Assembly: GCF_002855575.1 (NCBI RefSeq)
Contig: NZ_PKRQ01000002.1
Location: 558,001 to 622,000, forward strand
DNA length: 64,000 nucleotides
Source: Tabrizicola sp. TH137
GTDB lineage: Bacteria; Pseudomonadota; Alphaproteobacteria; Rhodobacterales; Rhodobacteraceae
Reading direction: 5' to 3'
Made by a program: the position numbers and the translations under genes. Each line of letters opens with the position of its first letter. Position 1 is the first letter of the stretch. Shown piece by piece: positions 9,653 through 20,678 of this stretch. The notes beneath the pieces were generated by a model. That model was not told the DNA's origin. It ran no database searches and was given only the letters and a program-made list of their open reading frames with translations.

Positions 9653-10780
9653 TCAGTCGTCGATATTCGCCTCGGCGCGCGATTTGCCCGCGACATCCAT
9701 CGCCAGCGTCGCTGCCATGAAGCGGTCGAGGTCGCCATCCAGAACACCCTGCGTGTCAGAGGTTTCCACACCGGTCCGCAGATCCTTCACCATCTGATAG
9801 GGTTGCAGGACGTAGGAGCGGATCTGGTTGCCCCAGCCCGCCTCGCCCTTGGCGGCGTGCTGGGCGTTGATTTCGGCGTTCCGGCGATCGAGTTCCATCT
9901 GATAGAGCCGCGACTTCAGCGCATTCATCGCGATTTCGCGGTTCTGGTGCTGCGACTTCATCGAGGAGGTCACCACGATGCCCGTGGGCAGGTGGGTGAT
10001 CCGGACGGCGGAGTCGGTGGTGTTGACGTGCTGGCCGCCCGCGCCGGAGGAACGGTAGGTGTCGATGCGGATCTCGCTGTCCGGGACGACGATCTCGATA
10101 TTCTCATCCACGACCGGATAGACCCAGACCGAACAGAAGGACGTGTGCCGCCGCGCGGCAGAGTCATAGGGCGAGATGCGGACAAGGCGATGGACGCCCG
10201 ATTCCGACTTCAGCCAGCCATAGGCGTTCTGGCCGGAAATCTTGTAGGAGGCAGAGCGAATGCCTGCCTCTTCCCCAGCGGTTTCCGCCTGCAACTCGAC
10301 CTTGTAACCCTTCTTCTCCGCCCAGCGGACATACATCCGGGCCAGCATCGAGGCCCAGTCGCAGCTTTCCGTCCCGCCCGCGCCCGCGTTGATTTCAAGG
10401 AAGGTGTCGTTGCCGTCGGCTTCGCCATCCAGCAGCGCCTCAAGCTCTTTCGCCGCCGCCACCTCGACCAGGGCGCGCAGCGCGGCCTCGGCTTCTGTGA
10501 CGATTTCCTGATCCCCCTCGGCCTCGCCCAGTTCGATCAGTTCGACATTGTCCTTCAGGCCGGTCTCGATCATCCGGAAGGTGGAGACGGCATCCAGAAG
10601 GGCCTGCCGTTCGCGCATCAGTTTCTGCGCCTTGGCGGGATCGTTCCACAGATCCGGCGCCTCGATCATGGCGTCGAATTCTTCCAACCGATGGGGGGCC
10701 GTTTCCCAATCCATCCGTTGCGCAAGCAGTTTCAGCGATTTGGTGATCGCATCGACATTGTTCTGCGTTTCGGCGCGCAT
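9653..10780 (-). CDS. prfB: Peptide chain release factor 2
   Basis: A 375-residue class I release factor recognising UGA and UAA. The peptidyl-hydrolysis loop GGQ is seen in [18 protein letters not shown]. The codon-recognition loop reads SPYDS rather than the E. coli SPFDS, as is usual in alphaproteobacteria. The frame is continuous from the ATG, so there is no programmed frameshift site as in E. coli prfB. An AGGAA Shine-Dalgarno precedes the start. It follows the penicillin-binding protein gene on the same strand, with a 105-bp gap. Confidence 0.98.
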   Translation of the reverse strand: MRAETQNNVDAITKSLKLLAQRMDWETAPHRLEEFDAMIEAPDLWNDPAKAQKLMRERQALLDAVSTFRMIETGLKDNVELIELGEAEGDQEIVTEAEAALRALVEVAAAKELEALLDGEADGNDTFLEINAGAGGTESCDWASMLARMYVRWAEKKGYKVELQAETAGEEAGIRSASYKISGQNAYGWLKSESGVHRLVRISPYDSAARRHTSFCSVWVYPVVDENIEIVVPDSEIRIDTYRSSGAGGQHVNTTDSAVRITHLPTGIVVTSSMKSQHQNREIAMNALKSRLYQMELDRRNAEINAQHAAKGEAGWGNQIRSYVLQPYQMVKDLRTGVETSDTQGVLDGDLDRFMAATLAMDVAGKSRAEANIDD

Positions 10781-10885
10781 CTGCGGTCGTTCCTGTGGTG
10801 GTTCCGGGCCGGGGTGATAGCCTGAGCAGGGGGCGCGGGCAAGGGCAAGGCCTGCGCCCTGCCCGCCCGCACAAGGGTTTTCGCG

Positions 10886-13435
10886 TTAATAGAGGCCGCC
10901 GGAACTGAGCGTGCCGAAATCGGCCTTCTCCGGGATGACGGCGGTTTCGCCTGTGGCGGTCGTGACGGTGGTTTCCCCCCCGCCATCGGTTTCGCCATAG
11001 GCGAAGAGCGGCAGGTTGGAGCCCATGGCAAAACCGCCATCAACCATCATGTCCAGACCGATGATGCCATCCACGCCTTCGCGGAAATACTCCACTTGCA
11101 CATTGGGGCCGGAGGCATCGTCCGGCAGCAGCGTGCCGGTGAAGCGGTCGATCTTGACCCAGCGCCCGCCTTCGGGAACGCGGAATTCCGTCCCGCCATA
11201 TTTCGCCACGGCCTCTTCCATGAACTCCTGGAAGACGGGCGCGCACATGCCACCGCCCGAGGCGCCGGACCCGAGGCTCCGCGGCTGGTCAAAGCCGATA
11301 TAGCAGCCGGCCACGATGTTGGAGGTATAGCCGATGAACCAGACATCCTTGGCATCATTGGTGGTGCCGGTCTTGCCGGCCACGGGGACAGGCAGGTTCA
11401 CCGCGCGGGCGGCGGTGCCGCGGGTGACCACACCCTCCATCATCGAGGTGAGCTGATAGGCGGTGACCGCATCCATCACCCGTTCGCGTTCCGACCGGAT
11501 GGTCAGGCCCGCGCCGGGGTCCAGGCTGGCCAGGCGGCAATCGACGCAGTCGCGCTGGTCATGGCGATAGATGGTGCGGCCGAACCGATCCTGCACGCGG
11601 TCAACCAGTGTGGGTTCCACCCTTTCGCCGCCATTGGCGAACATGGCATAGGCCGCCACCATCTTGAACAGCGTCGTTTCCTGCGCACCAAGGGAATTGG
11701 CAAGGAAGGGGCGCATCGGATCATAGACGCCGAAACGTTCGGCATAGCGGGCGACCGTCTCCATCCCGATTTCCTGCGCGATCCGCACCGTCATCAGGTT
11801 CCGCGACTGTTCGATCCCCGTCCGCACCGGGGTTGGGCCGTAGAACTTGTTCGAGGCGTTCTTGGGCGTCCAGAGCCCTTCGGCCGTTTCCACCTCGATC
11901 GGCGCGTCAACGACGATGGTGCCGGGGGTGAAGCCGTTGTCGAGCGCGGCGGCATAGACAAAGGCTTTGAAGCTCGATCCCGGCTGGCGGGTTGCCTGTG
12001 TGGCGCGGTTGAAGACCGAGTCCTGATAGGAGAAGCCGCCCTGCATCGCGATGACGCGGCCTGTAAAGACGTCCATCGCCATGAAGCCGCCCTGCACCTC
12101 GGGCACCTGACGCAGCGACCAGCGGATGAAGCTGCCATCCTCGTCCGATGTGACGGGCCGCACCAGCACCACATCACCCACGGCGACCAGATCGCCCGCG
12201 CTGTTGGCCTTTGGGCCGAGCGAGCCGTCCTCGTTGCGCTTGCGCGCCCAAGTCACGTCTTCGGCGGGGATCCAGTGGCCGTCGGCGTCATCATCGACGC
12301 CTTCGATGCCGATGCGGGCGTCGTTCTCGCCCACTTCCAGAACCACGGCGGGCGACCAGGTTTCGACGTCGCGCGGCACCTCCACCTCGGTCAGGGCGGC
12401 GCGCCAGTCGGACAGTTTTTCAGCCGGGATCGTCTTGCCCGTACCGCGCCAGACGCCCTGGCCACGGTCATAGCGTTCCAGCCCGTCGCGGAGCGCCTTG
12501 GCGGCGACGGATTGCAGTTCGGGATCGACGGTGGCGCGGATCGACAGACCGCCGCCGAAAAACTCTGCCTCGCCGAAGGTGGAGGAAAGCTGGCGGCGGA
12601 TCTCGTCGGTGAAATAGCTGCGCGGGGGCAGCGCCTCGCGGAAGGCGGGGAAATCGCCGTTCTGGACGGTGAGGAGCGGCTTTGCCGCCTCGGCCTCGGC
12701 CTCGTCGCGGGTGATGTAGCCGTCTTCGGCCATGCGGTTCAGCACATAGGCGCGGCGTTCCAGCGCGCGATCCTTGTTGCGGACGGGATGCATTTCCGAC
12801 GGGGCCTTGGGCAGGGTCGCCAGATAGGCCGCCTCACCCGCCGTCAGCGCGGAGAGCGGCTTGTTGAAATAGGTCTGGGCGGCAGCGGCCACGCCATAGC
12901 TGTTCTGGCCGAGGAAAATCTCGTTGAGGTAGAGTTCGAGGATCTTGTCCTTCGACAGCGTCTCTTCCAGACGGGTGGCGAGGATGATCTCCTTGATCTT
13001 GCGCTCCCCCGTCCGGTCGCCCGACAGGAGGAAGTTCTTCATCACCTGCTGGGTGATGGTGGAGGCGCCGCGCAATTCCTGACCGCGGGTCAGAACGGCA
13101 TCGCGGAAGGCGGCGGCCATCCCGGTGACGTCATAGCCGTGATGGGCGTAGAAATTCTTGTCCTCGGCGGCGATGAACGCGTGCTTCACGATGTCGGGAA
13201 TATCCTCGATCGGCACGAAGAGGCGGCGTTCCTGCGCGAATTCGTCGATGATCCTGCCTTCGCCGGAATAGATGCGGCTGATCGTCGGGGGCGTGTATTG
13301 CGCAAGGCTCTCATGGCTCGGCAAGTCGCGGGAATACATGTAGAAAATCGCGCCGATGCTGAGCGCGCCGAAGAGCACACCCAGCGTGACCGCCGTGAAG
13401 ATCGCCCCGAAGAAGCTGCCGATGAAACGAAGCAC
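10886..13435 (-). CDS. mrcA: Class A penicillin-binding protein 1A
   Basis: A bifunctional peptidoglycan synthase of about 849 residues. Order: a membrane anchor near the N-terminus (IGSFFGAIFTAVTLGVLFGA), a GT51 glycosyltransferase domain (catalytic AAEDKNFYAHHGYDV, GASTITQQVMKN), an OB-like insert, and a transpeptidase domain with SxxK in QPGSSFKAF, SRN in EQSRNLM and KTG in GKTGTTNDAKD. The start is placed at the GTG 13435, just before the anchor. The open frame continues upstream to 13654 but would overlap the amidase gene with an unlikely Arg-rich sequence. It lies downstream of the amidase, forming a cell-wall gene pair. Confidence 0.96.
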   Translation of the reverse strand: MLRFIGSFFGAIFTAVTLGVLFGALSIGAIFYMYSRDLPSHESLAQYTPPTISRIYSGEGRIIDEFAQERRLFVPIEDIPDIVKHAFIAAEDKNFYAHHGYDVTGMAAAFRDAVLTRGQELRGASTITQQVMKNFLLSGDRTGERKIKEIILATRLEETLSKDKILELYLNEIFLGQNSYGVAAAAQTYFNKPLSALTAGEAAYLATLPKAPSEMHPVRNKDRALERRAYVLNRMAEDGYITRDEAEAEAAKPLLTVQNGDFPAFREALPPRSYFTDEIRRQLSSTFGEAEFFGGGLSIRATVDPELQSVAAKALRDGLERYDRGQGVWRGTGKTIPAEKLSDWRAALTEVEVPRDVETWSPAVVLEVGENDARIGIEGVDDDADGHWIPAEDVTWARKRNEDGSLGPKANSAGDLVAVGDVVLVRPVTSDEDGSFIRWSLRQVPEVQGGFMAMDVFTGRVIAMQGGFSYQDSVFNRATQATRQPGSSFKAFVYAAALDNGFTPGTIVVDAPIEVETAEGLWTPKNASNKFYGPTPVRTGIEQSRNLMTVRIAQEIGMETVARYAERFGVYDPMRPFLANSLGAQETTLFKMVAAYAMFANGGERVEPTLVDRVQDRFGRTIYRHDQRDCVDCRLASLDPGAGLTIRSERERVMDAVTAYQLTSMMEGVVTRGTAARAVNLPVPVAGKTGTTNDAKDVWFIGYTSNIVAGCYIGFDQPRSLGSGASGGGMCAPVFQEFMEEAVAKYGGTEFRVPEGGRWVKIDRFTGTLLPDDASGPNVQVEYFREGVDGIIGLDMMVDGGFAMGSNLPLFAYGETDGGGETTVTTATGETAVIPEKADFGTLSSGGLY

Positions 13436-13560
13436 GCGCCTGCCCTGCCCGATGGAATATCCGGCCTTATACACGCGCCCGGGGGGCAAGGTCAAAACGA
13501 TGGCGTGAGCGGCGGGGGGATCAGCGCGCCCTTGCCGGTTGCGGCGGCGTCGAATGCGGA

Positions 13561-14781
13561 TCAGTTGGCCTTGCGCAGATCGGCGATGGCCGCATCCTCG
13601 GCCGCCCAGGCGTGAAGGGCATCGCGGATGGCCAGCGCCATCTTGGCGCGCCATTCCCCGTCGATCAGGCGTTCGAGATCGGAGGCAGAGGAGAGAAAGC
13701 CGAGTTCCAGCAGGATCGAGGGGATATCGGGCGATTTAAGGACCGAGAACCCCGCCTGCTGGATCGGATGGCGATGCATCTTCAACCCCGAGCCCGAGAT
13801 GGATTCGCGCAGTTTCAAAGCCAGCCGATCGGTGCGCGGCTGGGTTTCGGTGCGCGCCATGTCCATCAGGACGGTGGCCACCAGATCATCCTGTTCCGTC
13901 AGGTCGATGCCCGCGAGCAGATCGTCGCGGTCATGCCGTTCGGCCAGGGCGCGGGCGGCCTCGTCGCTGGCTTCATCGGCGAGGGTGTAGATCGTGGCGC
14001 CGACCGCCTCTCCCTCGGCCAGGGCATCGGCATGGAGCGACAGGAAGACATGCGCCCCGGCGGCGCGGGCGATGGAAATGCGCGTTTCGAGAGGGACGAA
14101 AACATCCTCCTCGCGCGTCATGACCACGCGGAACCCGCCGTCGCGGACCAGCAGTTCCTTCAATTCGCGGGCGAAGGTCAGCATCAGTTCGGCCTCGGTA
14201 TGGCCATCGCGTTCGGCGCCCGGGTCGATGCCGCCATGGCCCGGATCAAGGACGACGATGATCGGCCCTTCGCCCCGCCCTGTCGGCGGCGGCAGGTCGG
14301 CAGGTTCGGGCAAGGCCCATTCGGGGGGTTCGGGCTGATTGGCCTGCTGGGCGAAATCCACCAGCGTCGCGGGAACCAGCCGGAGGCGGATGGTCGCGGA
14401 TTGGCCGGCCTCGGCAGCCGTGTCCATCGCGGCGCTTTGCACGGTGAGCGGCGCCTTGAGCGGCAGGACAAGACGCGACCAGCCGGGGCGGAAGCTGCCC
14501 GCCCGAACATCCGCGATGCGGATGCTGGATACCGGCATGTCGCGGATGCCCGTCCAGTCCACCTCGCGGAAATCGAGGATCAGTCGGCGCGGATTGTCGG
14601 CAAGCCGCAGGCGCCATGGCACCGGTTGGCTGAGGGTGAGAGAGATTTCGACCTCTTCGCCGCGATCCTGGATGGAAGAGGCGGCGGGATCGAGCCGGGC
14701 CAGCGCCGAAAGTTCCTGCGCGGGGGCAGGCGCGATCAGGCCGCAGAGGATCATCACCAAGGCCACGAGAAACGCGCGCAT
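13561..14781 (-). CDS. amiC: N-acetylmuramoyl-L-alanine amidase (AmiC-like)
   Basis: A 406-residue periplasmic amidase that splits septal peptidoglycan between muramic acid and the stem peptide. A signal peptide (MRAFLVALVMILCGLIAPAPA) is followed by an AMIN localisation domain at about residues 25-140 and an Amidase_3 domain at about 165-400. The domain shows VVLDPGHGGIDPGAERDG, the Glu in HTEAELMLTFA and FLSLHADAL as zinc and catalytic elements. The start at 14781 has an excellent AGGAGGGG site; the longer frame to 14916 lacks this and would precede the signal peptide. The mrcA gene follows on the same strand. Confidence 0.95.
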   Translation of the reverse strand: MRAFLVALVMILCGLIAPAPAQELSALARLDPAASSIQDRGEEVEISLTLSQPVPWRLRLADNPRRLILDFREVDWTGIRDMPVSSIRIADVRAGSFRPGWSRLVLPLKAPLTVQSAAMDTAAEAGQSATIRLRLVPATLVDFAQQANQPEPPEWALPEPADLPPPTGRGEGPIIVVLDPGHGGIDPGAERDGHTEAELMLTFARELKELLVRDGGFRVVMTREEDVFVPLETRISIARAAGAHVFLSLHADALAEGEAVGATIYTLADEASDEAARALAERHDRDDLLAGIDLTEQDDLVATVLMDMARTETQPRTDRLALKLRESISGSGLKMHRHPIQQAGFSVLKSPDIPSILLELGFLSSASDLERLIDGEWRAKMALAIRDALHAWAAEDAAIADLRKAN

Positions 14782-14836
14782 CACCCCTCCTGCTGCCGAT
14801 GGGCCGAATATCATGGGTTGATCGGGGCTTGTAAAC

Positions 14837-15991
14837 TCACCCTTTGGTGGGGCGGGCCGCCATATGGATTGCAAGGCGCCGCAGACCTTCGACGATATCC
14901 GCCGTGGCGCGGGCATAGGAAAAGCGCAAGGTGCGAGCGCCGCGCCGCGGATCGAAATCGAGGCCGGGGGTCACCGCCACCCCGGCCTGTTCCAGCAATT
15001 CGGCCGCGAAGGCGAGGCTGTCATCGGTCAGGTCCGAGACATCGGCATAGATGTAGAAGGCCCCGTCGGGAGGCGCGATGCGGGTGAAACCCGCCTTGGG
15101 CAGCCCCTCCAGCATGAGGCGGCGGTTTTCGGCATAGACGGCGCGGTTGGCCTCCAGTTCCTCGGTCGCCTCCAGTGCGGCGAGGGCGGCGATCTGGCTG
15201 GCATGGGGCGGGCAGATGAAGAGGTTCTGCGCCAGACGTTCCACGGTGCGGATATGCGCCTCGGGGACCACCATCCAGCCGATGCGCCAGCCGGTCATCG
15301 AGAAGTATTTGGAGAAGGAGTTGATGACATAGGCCTCATCCGACACTTCCAGTGAAGAGACGGCAGGATCGCCATAATGCAGGCCGTGATAGATCTCGTC
15401 CGAGATGAAGGCGATGCCCCGCGCCTGCGCAGCCTGCATCAGCGCCGCCAGATGATCGCGCGACAGCATGGTGCCCGATGGATTGCCCGGCGAGGCGACG
15501 ATCAGGCCTTGCAGATCGTGCCCCTCCAGATCGGCGGGGACGGGTTGCAGGCGGTTCGCCTCGGACGTGGGAAGGCCGACCGGTTCCAGCGATAGGGCGC
15601 GCAGGATCTGGCGATAGCTGGGATAGCCGGGTTCGCCCAGACCGACCCGGTCGCCCGCATCGAAAAGTGCGGTGAAGGCCAGAAGGAAGGCCCCGGAGGA
15701 GCCGGAGGTCACGATGACCCGGTCGGGATTCAGGTCGATGCCATACCAGCGGTGATAGAGCGCGGCGATTCCCTTGCGCAGCGCGGGCAGGCCGAGGGCG
15801 ACGGTATAGCCGAGCGCGTCCCCCTCCATCGCCTGGGCCAGCGCCTTGCGGGCAAGGGCCGGGGCGGGGGTGCCGGGCTGGCCCACCTCCATATGGATGA
15901 TCGACCGACCGGCGGCTTCCAGCCTGCGCGCCGCCTCGACCACATCCATCACGATGAAGGGATCGACCTGTCCGCGCCTTGAATTCCGCAT
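14837..15991 (-). CDS. Class I/II PLP-dependent aminotransferase
   Basis: A 384-residue fold-type I aminotransferase of the aspartate aminotransferase superfamily. The PLP Schiff-base lysine is in INSFSKYFSMTGWRIGW. The cofactor Asp/Tyr segment is FISDEIYHGLHYGD, and the substrate-carboxylate Arg lies in RTLRFSYAR near the C-terminus. The N-terminal VGQPGTPAP is usual for this subgroup. The amino-acid substrate cannot be read from sequence. It is divergent from the dsbA-like gene and lies 55 bp upstream of the amidase start on the same strand. Confidence 0.92.
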   Translation of the reverse strand: MRNSRRGQVDPFIVMDVVEAARRLEAAGRSIIHMEVGQPGTPAPALARKALAQAMEGDALGYTVALGLPALRKGIAALYHRWYGIDLNPDRVIVTSGSSGAFLLAFTALFDAGDRVGLGEPGYPSYRQILRALSLEPVGLPTSEANRLQPVPADLEGHDLQGLIVASPGNPSGTMLSRDHLAALMQAAQARGIAFISDEIYHGLHYGDPAVSSLEVSDEAYVINSFSKYFSMTGWRIGWMVVPEAHIRTVERLAQNLFICPPHASQIAALAALEATEELEANRAVYAENRRLMLEGLPKAGFTRIAPPDGAFYIYADVSDLTDDSLAFAAELLEQAGVAVTPGLDFDPRRGARTLRFSYARATADIVEGLRRLAIHMAARPTKG

Positions 15992-16080
15992 CCCCGCCCC
16001 CGTATGGTGTCACCCATGCTCTGTCGCCTCTGGCCACGGAGGTCAAGCCAATGCCTTGCAGGCCATCAACGGAGCTTTCC

Positions 16081-16836
16081 ATGCGCCGCCTTCTTGCCGG
16101 AACCGCCCTCGCCGCGACCCTGAGCTGTGCGGCCGCCCTGCCAGCCGCTGCCGAAATGACGGCGGCCGAGCGGGAGGCGTTCCAGGCCGAGGTGCGGGCC
16201 TATCTTCTGGAGAATCCGGAAGTGCTGCTTGAGGCGATGAACGAGCTGGAGAGGCGCGAACAGGTTGCCGCGGCGGAGCGGGACCGGCAGATGCTGGGCG
16301 AACAATCCGACGCGATCTTCAACGATCCGGCCTCCTGGGTGGGCGGCAACCCCGAAGGCGACATCACGGTGGTGGAGTTCATCGACTATCGCTGCGGCTA
16401 TTGCCGCAAGGCCTGGCAGGAGGTGGATGAGCTGGTGGCAGCGGACGGCAATATCCGCTTTGTCCTGAAGGAATTCCCGATCCTGGGCGAGGAATCGGTC
16501 CTGTCGTCGCGCTTTGCCATTGCGGTGCTGCAACTGCATGGCGGCGAGGCCTACAAGACGGCGCATGACGCCCTTCTGTCGATGCGGTCTGACGCGACGC
16601 CCGAGGCGCTGGCGCGGATCGCCGAAGAGATGGGTCTGGAGTCGCAGCCGATTCTGGAGCGGATGAGTTCCGATGAGGTGACGAAGGTCATCGAGGACAA
16701 CCACCGCCTGGCCCAGACGATGGAGATCAGCGGGACGCCGACCTTTGTCGTGGGCGGGACGATGGTGCGGGGCTATGTGCCGCTGGAGGCGATGCAGCAG
16801 ATCGTGGCGGAACAGCGCCAGGCCAAGGAGGGCTGA
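16081..16836 (+). CDS. Periplasmic DsbA-family thiol oxidoreductase
   Basis: A 251-residue exported thioredoxin-fold protein with a signal peptide at residues 1-22 (cut after LPAAA) and a helical N-terminal region (REAFQAEVRAYLLENPEVLLEA) common to Com1/ScsC/BdbD-like proteins. The active site is CGYC in FIDYRCGYCRKAW, and a cis-Pro loop lies in ISGTPTFVVGG. It probably oxidises or isomerises disulfides in the periplasm. The ATG at 16081 has a GGAG site and starts a clear signal peptide, so the longer frame from 15979 is rejected. It converges with ispG. Confidence 0.94.
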   Translation: MRRLLAGTALAATLSCAAALPAAAEMTAAEREAFQAEVRAYLLENPEVLLEAMNELERREQVAAAERDRQMLGEQSDAIFNDPASWVGGNPEGDITVVEFIDYRCGYCRKAWQEVDELVAADGNIRFVLKEFPILGEESVLSSRFAIAVLQLHGGEAYKTAHDALLSMRSDATPEALARIAEEMGLESQPILERMSSDEVTKVIEDNHRLAQTMEISGTPTFVVGGTMVRGYVPLEAMQQIVAEQRQAKEG

Positions 16837-16849
16837 TCGCCCCCCTGCC

Positions 16850-17983
16850 CTATTCCGCAGCCTCGGCGGCGGCTTTCTCGGCGGCCTCGATCTCGGCCGC
16901 CTTCTTCTCCACCAGTTCGACGATGTGGTCGATCATCTGTTCGTTCGAGAGCTTGTGGCTCTGCTTGCCCGCCAGATAGACCATGCCGGAGCCCGCCCCA
17001 CCGCCGGTGAAGCCGATATCCGTCATCAGCGCCTCGCCCGGGCCATTCACCACGCAGCCGATGATCGACAGCGAGAGCGAGGTGGTGACATGGGCCAGCC
17101 GATCCTCCAGCGCCGAGACTGTCTTGATCACGTCGAAGCCCTGCCGCGCGCAGGAGGGGCAGGAGATGATGGTCACGCCGCGATGGCGCAGGCCGAGGGA
17201 TTTCAGGATCTCGAACCCCACCTTCACCTCTTCCACCGGATCGGCGGAGAGGGACACGCGGATCGTGTCGCCGATTCCCATCCAGAGCAGGTTGCCAAGG
17301 CCGATGGCGGATTTCACCGTGCCGGACATCAGGCCCCCGGCCTCGGTGATGCCCAGATGGATGGGGGCATCGGTCGCCTCGGCGAGTTGCTGATAGGCGG
17401 CGGCGGCGAGGAAGACGTCAGAGGCCTTCACGCTGATCTTGAATTCGTGGAAGTCGTTGTCCTGCAAGAGCTTGATGTGATCCATGCCGGATTCCACCAT
17501 CGCATCGGGACAGGGTTCCCCATATTTTTCAAGAAGATGCCGTTCCAGAGACCCGGCATTGACGCCGATACGGATGGAACAGCCATGGTCCTTGGCGGCC
17601 TTGACCACTTCCTTCACCCGGCGGGCATCGCCGATATTGCCCGGGTTGATGCGCAGGCAGGCGGCGCCCGCCTCGGCGGCCTCGATGGCGCGTTTGTAGT
17701 GGAAATGGATGTCAGCCACGATGGGGACCGGGCTTTCGGCAACGATTTCCTTCAGGGCGCGAGTGCTGTCTTCATCGGGGGTGGAGACGCGGACGATATC
17801 GGCCCCGGCGATGGCGGCGCGCTGGATCTGTTCGATGGTCGCGGCGATATCGGTGGTCAGCGTATTGGTCATGGTCTGCACGCTGATCGGGGCGTCGCCA
17901 CCCACCAGCACCTTGCCGACCCTGATCTGGCGCGACTTGCGGCGATAGATGTTGCGCCAGGGGCGGACATGGTTCAGCGACAT
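16850..17983 (-). CDS. ispG: 4-hydroxy-3-methylbut-2-en-1-yl diphosphate synthase (IspG/GcpE)
   Basis: An iron-sulfur enzyme of the methylerythritol phosphate route to isoprenoids; converts MEcPP to HMBPP. The 377-residue protein starts [20 protein letters not shown] and has the cluster-ligand cysteines in [13 protein letters not shown] and CVVNGPGEA. The normal IspG core is followed by an extra Glu/Ala-rich tail. The start at 17983 follows an AGGAA element; the open frame to 18145 has no family-like sequence. It lies 112 bp downstream of the RodZ-like gene on the same strand. Confidence 0.97.
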   Translation of the reverse strand: MSLNHVRPWRNIYRRKSRQIRVGKVLVGGDAPISVQTMTNTLTTDIAATIEQIQRAAIAGADIVRVSTPDEDSTRALKEIVAESPVPIVADIHFHYKRAIEAAEAGAACLRINPGNIGDARRVKEVVKAAKDHGCSIRIGVNAGSLERHLLEKYGEPCPDAMVESGMDHIKLLQDNDFHEFKISVKASDVFLAAAAYQQLAEATDAPIHLGITEAGGLMSGTVKSAIGLGNLLWMGIGDTIRVSLSADPVEEVKVGFEILKSLGLRHRGVTIISCPSCARQGFDVIKTVSALEDRLAHVTTSLSLSIIGCVVNGPGEALMTDIGFTGGGAGSGMVYLAGKQSHKLSNEQMIDHIVELVEKKAAEIEAAEKAAAEAAE

Positions 17984-18095
17984 GAAGAGTGTTCCTGTTT
18001 CTGGGCGCGACCGTGCCACAGAGATAAACACAAGGACGGGCAGGGGCAACCACGGCCCGGCGCTGTTATGCCGGATTGTAAGGAAAAGCTGACAG

Positions 18096-19340
18096 TCAGT
18101 CCACGGCCTGAGACGGCGCGGCGGCCGGGGTGGCCTGCGCGACATTCACGAATTTCGCGAGGTCGGCATCGACGGAAAGATCAGCCTCGGCAAAGGTTTG
18201 CGAGAGAGACTCTGCCGAAAGCGCCACATTCTTGACGACCGAAGCACCGGGCGCGGCGGGGCCATAGGTCCGGCCGTTCACGGCAAAGTAAACGGAACCT
18301 GAATTGCCCGCGCGCAGCACCGGCGGTTCTTCAAGCTGCGGCACGGCATAGCGTTCGCCCGCGTCGAGAATCTTTTCGAAAAGCACCGTGCCATCGGCCG
18401 ACTGCACCCGCACCCAGGACGGGCGGACGGCCAGAATCTCAAGCTGGGGCGCGGCATCGGCAACGACCTGAACGCCGGTTCCCAGCGCCTCGGCCACGGC
18501 GGAATCCACGGCGGAGGCGATTTCGCGCTCTGCCCCCGGCACGGCGAGCGTGCCGGTTTCGCGCGGGTCGATGGCCGCAATCGGCCCGTCGCGCGAGGTG
18601 AGCACCGGCACATCCAGCGCCTGCGGGCGATAGAGGCGGTCCATCAGATCGGGCTGGGCGGATGCCTCTGCCTCGGCCAGCGCGGTATCGGTGGGCGCCT
18701 GCACAGCTTCGGGGGCCTGCGCCACGATGGGGGCGACAGGCTGCACACCGGCGAGCGGATCAATCTCGGCCACCACGGCGGGGGCCTGATCCACCGGCGC
18801 GAGTTGCACGCGCTGCACTTCCTGAAGCACGGACCAGCCGCCATAGCCGATGGCGCCGATCAAGGCCGCAAGGACCATCACGGAACCGACGGCGCCGGGT
18901 TCGATGCGGGAGAAGAGGCTTTCGGTGCGCGGCACGAAGGTCGCGTTCGGATTGGCGAGCGGGTCACCGAAATCCATCGTGCTGCGCTTGGCCGTGATGG
19001 TGGAGGAAGAGGCGGCCGCGCTCATGCCATGGGCGACGGTGAAATTCGCCTCGTTGCAGAACTTCTGGAAGGCCCAGTCCGGGTCCATCCCCAGATAGCG
19101 GGCATAGGAGCGGACATAGCCCGCGACGAAGCCCTGGGTTTCGAAGGCCGAGACATCGGCATTCTCGATGGCGGCGATGTATGTGGCCTTGATCTTGAGT
19201 TCGCGCTGCACGTCGAGCAGGGACTTGCCCAGAGTCGCGCGTTCACCGCGCATCAGATCCCCGAGGCGCAGTTCGAAATCGTCAAAACCCTTGGGCTTGT
19301 CGACCTCTGGCGTCGAAGGTTTCGACCTCCGCCCGATCAT
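18096..19340 (-). CDS. RodZ-like helix-turn-helix membrane protein (HTH_25 plus DUF4115)
   Basis: A 414-residue protein with an N-terminal cytoplasmic helix-turn-helix (about residues 17-85: [48 protein letters not shown]). A single membrane segment follows near residue 150 ([19 protein letters not shown]), then a Pro/Ala-rich periplasmic linker and a C-terminal DUF4115 beta domain ([19 protein letters not shown]). This is the RodZ plan, linking MreB to the elongation machinery. The start at 19340 is preferred over upstream in-frame ATGs because the family begins near here. The gene is next to ispG, the common order in proteobacteria. Confidence 0.88.
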   Translation of the reverse strand: MIGRRSKPSTPEVDKPKGFDDFELRLGDLMRGERATLGKSLLDVQRELKIKATYIAAIENADVSAFETQGFVAGYVRSYARYLGMDPDWAFQKFCNEANFTVAHGMSAAASSSTITAKRSTMDFGDPLANPNATFVPRTESLFSRIEPGAVGSVMVLAALIGAIGYGGWSVLQEVQRVQLAPVDQAPAVVAEIDPLAGVQPVAPIVAQAPEAVQAPTDTALAEAEASAQPDLMDRLYRPQALDVPVLTSRDGPIAAIDPRETGTLAVPGAEREIASAVDSAVAEALGTGVQVVADAAPQLEILAVRPSWVRVQSADGTVLFEKILDAGERYAVPQLEEPPVLRAGNSGSVYFAVNGRTYGPAAPGASVVKNVALSAESLSQTFAEADLSVDADLAKFVNVAQATPAAAPSQAVD

Positions 19341-19454
19341 GCAAACTGCCCCATCACTGCCCCAGCTTCGAAAGTCGCGGAACACACGACTCATCATTCT
19401 TCCTATTGAGGATAACTTAACACGGGGCAAGCGATTCTGCATGTGCGGAAAGGG

Positions 19455-20678
19455 TTAAGCGGACACCTCGGCACGATTCAGCGCACAATGCCTCCAAAGT
19501 GCATCCATCGCCTTGACCAGATGGTCGATCTGCCTTGCATCATGCACCGGAGAGGGCGTGAAGCGGAGCCGTTCCGTCCCGCGCGGGACCGTCGGGAAAT
19601 TGATCGGCTGGACATAAATCCCATAGTTTTCAAGCAGCATGTCCGACAGCATCTTGCAATGCACCGGGTCGCCGACATGCACCGGAACGATGTGGCTGCC
19701 ATGGTCGATGATCGGCAGACCCAGACCCTTGAGCCGCATCTTCAGGATGCGGGCATGGGTCTGCTGGGCGTCGCGCAGATGTTGCGCGGTTTTCAGAATT
19801 CGAACCGAAGCCGCGGCCCCTGCCGCAACCGCCGGTGGCAGCGAGGTGGTGAAGATGAAGCCGGGCGCATAGGAGCGGATGGCATCCACCATCTTGGCGC
19901 TGGCCGCGATATAGCCGCCGAAGACGCCATAGGCCTTGGCCAGTGTGGCGTTGATGATGTCGATGCGGTGCATCTGGCCATCGCGTTCCGCCACCCCAGC
20001 CCCGCGCGGGCCATACATGCCCACGGCATGGACCTCGTCGATATAGGTCAGCGCGTTGAACTCTTCCGCCAGATCGCAGATGTCCTTGATCGGGCCAAAA
20101 TCGCCATCCATCGAATAGATCGACTCGAAGGCAATCAGCTTGGGTGCCGCCGGATCATCGGCGGCCAGCAATTCGCGCAGATGGGCCACATCGTTGTGAC
20201 GGAAGATGCGCTTGGCCCCGCCGCCGCGACGGACGCCTTCGATCATCGAGGCGTGGTTGAGCGCGTCGGAATAGATGATGAGGCCCGGAAACAGCAGGCG
20301 CAGCGTGGAAAGCGTGGCGTCATTGGCGATATAGGCCGAAGAGAAGACCAGCGCCGCCTCCTTGCCGTGCAGATCGGCCAGTTCGGCCTCAAGCTGCTTG
20401 TGATAGATCGTGGTGCCGGAAATGTTGCGCGTGCCGCCCGAGCCTGCGCCCGTGGCATCCAGCGCCTCATGCATGGCGGCGAGAACCTCGGGGTGCTGGC
20501 CCATGCCGAGATAATCGTTGCCGCACCAGACGGTGATGTCGCGCTCCGTCCCGTCGGGACGGCGCCAGATGGCCTGCGGGAAATGGCCCTGCTTGCGCAC
20601 GATGTCGATGAAGGTCCGATAGCGGCCTTCGTCATGCAGGCGTTGCAGGCTGGCATCCAGCGCAGCTTCGTAATTCAT
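19455..20678 (-). CDS. hemA: 5-aminolevulinate synthase
   Basis: Condenses glycine and succinyl-CoA to 5-aminolevulinate, the first step of haem, cobalamin and bacteriochlorophyll synthesis by the C4 route of alphaproteobacteria. The 407-residue protein starts [20 protein letters not shown] and has the glycine-rich [14 protein letters not shown], the cofactor segment [15 protein letters not shown] and the PLP lysine in [14 protein letters not shown]. An AGGAGA site precedes the ATG. A perfect FNR/FnrL box lies 127 bp upstream, so oxygen control of transcription is expected, as shown for hemA in Rhodobacter. It is followed by the RodZ-like gene. Confidence 0.98.
   Translation of the reverse strand: MNYEAALDASLQRLHDEGRYRTFIDIVRKQGHFPQAIWRRPDGTERDITVWCGNDYLGMGQHPEVLAAMHEALDATGAGSGGTRNISGTTIYHKQLEAELADLHGKEAALVFSSAYIANDATLSTLRLLFPGLIIYSDALNHASMIEGVRRGGGAKRIFRHNDVAHLRELLAADDPAAPKLIAFESIYSMDGDFGPIKDICDLAEEFNALTYIDEVHAVGMYGPRGAGVAERDGQMHRIDIINATLAKAYGVFGGYIAASAKMVDAIRSYAPGFIFTTSLPPAVAAGAAASVRILKTAQHLRDAQQTHARILKMRLKGLGLPIIDHGSHIVPVHVGDPVHCKMLSDMLLENYGIYVQPINFPTVPRGTERLRFTPSPVHDARQIDHLVKAMDALWRHCALNRAEVSA

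Noticed and set aside
9653-10780. Programmed frameshift in prfB
   Set aside because: The frame is continuous with no internal UGA, so none is needed.
13436-13654. N-terminal extension of the penicillin-binding protein frame
   Set aside because: It would overlap the amidase gene and is Arg-rich without a ribosome site; the GTG at 13435 directly precedes the membrane anchor.
15979-16080. Upstream extension of the DsbA-like gene
   Set aside because: The signal peptide starts at the ATG 16081 with a GGAG site.
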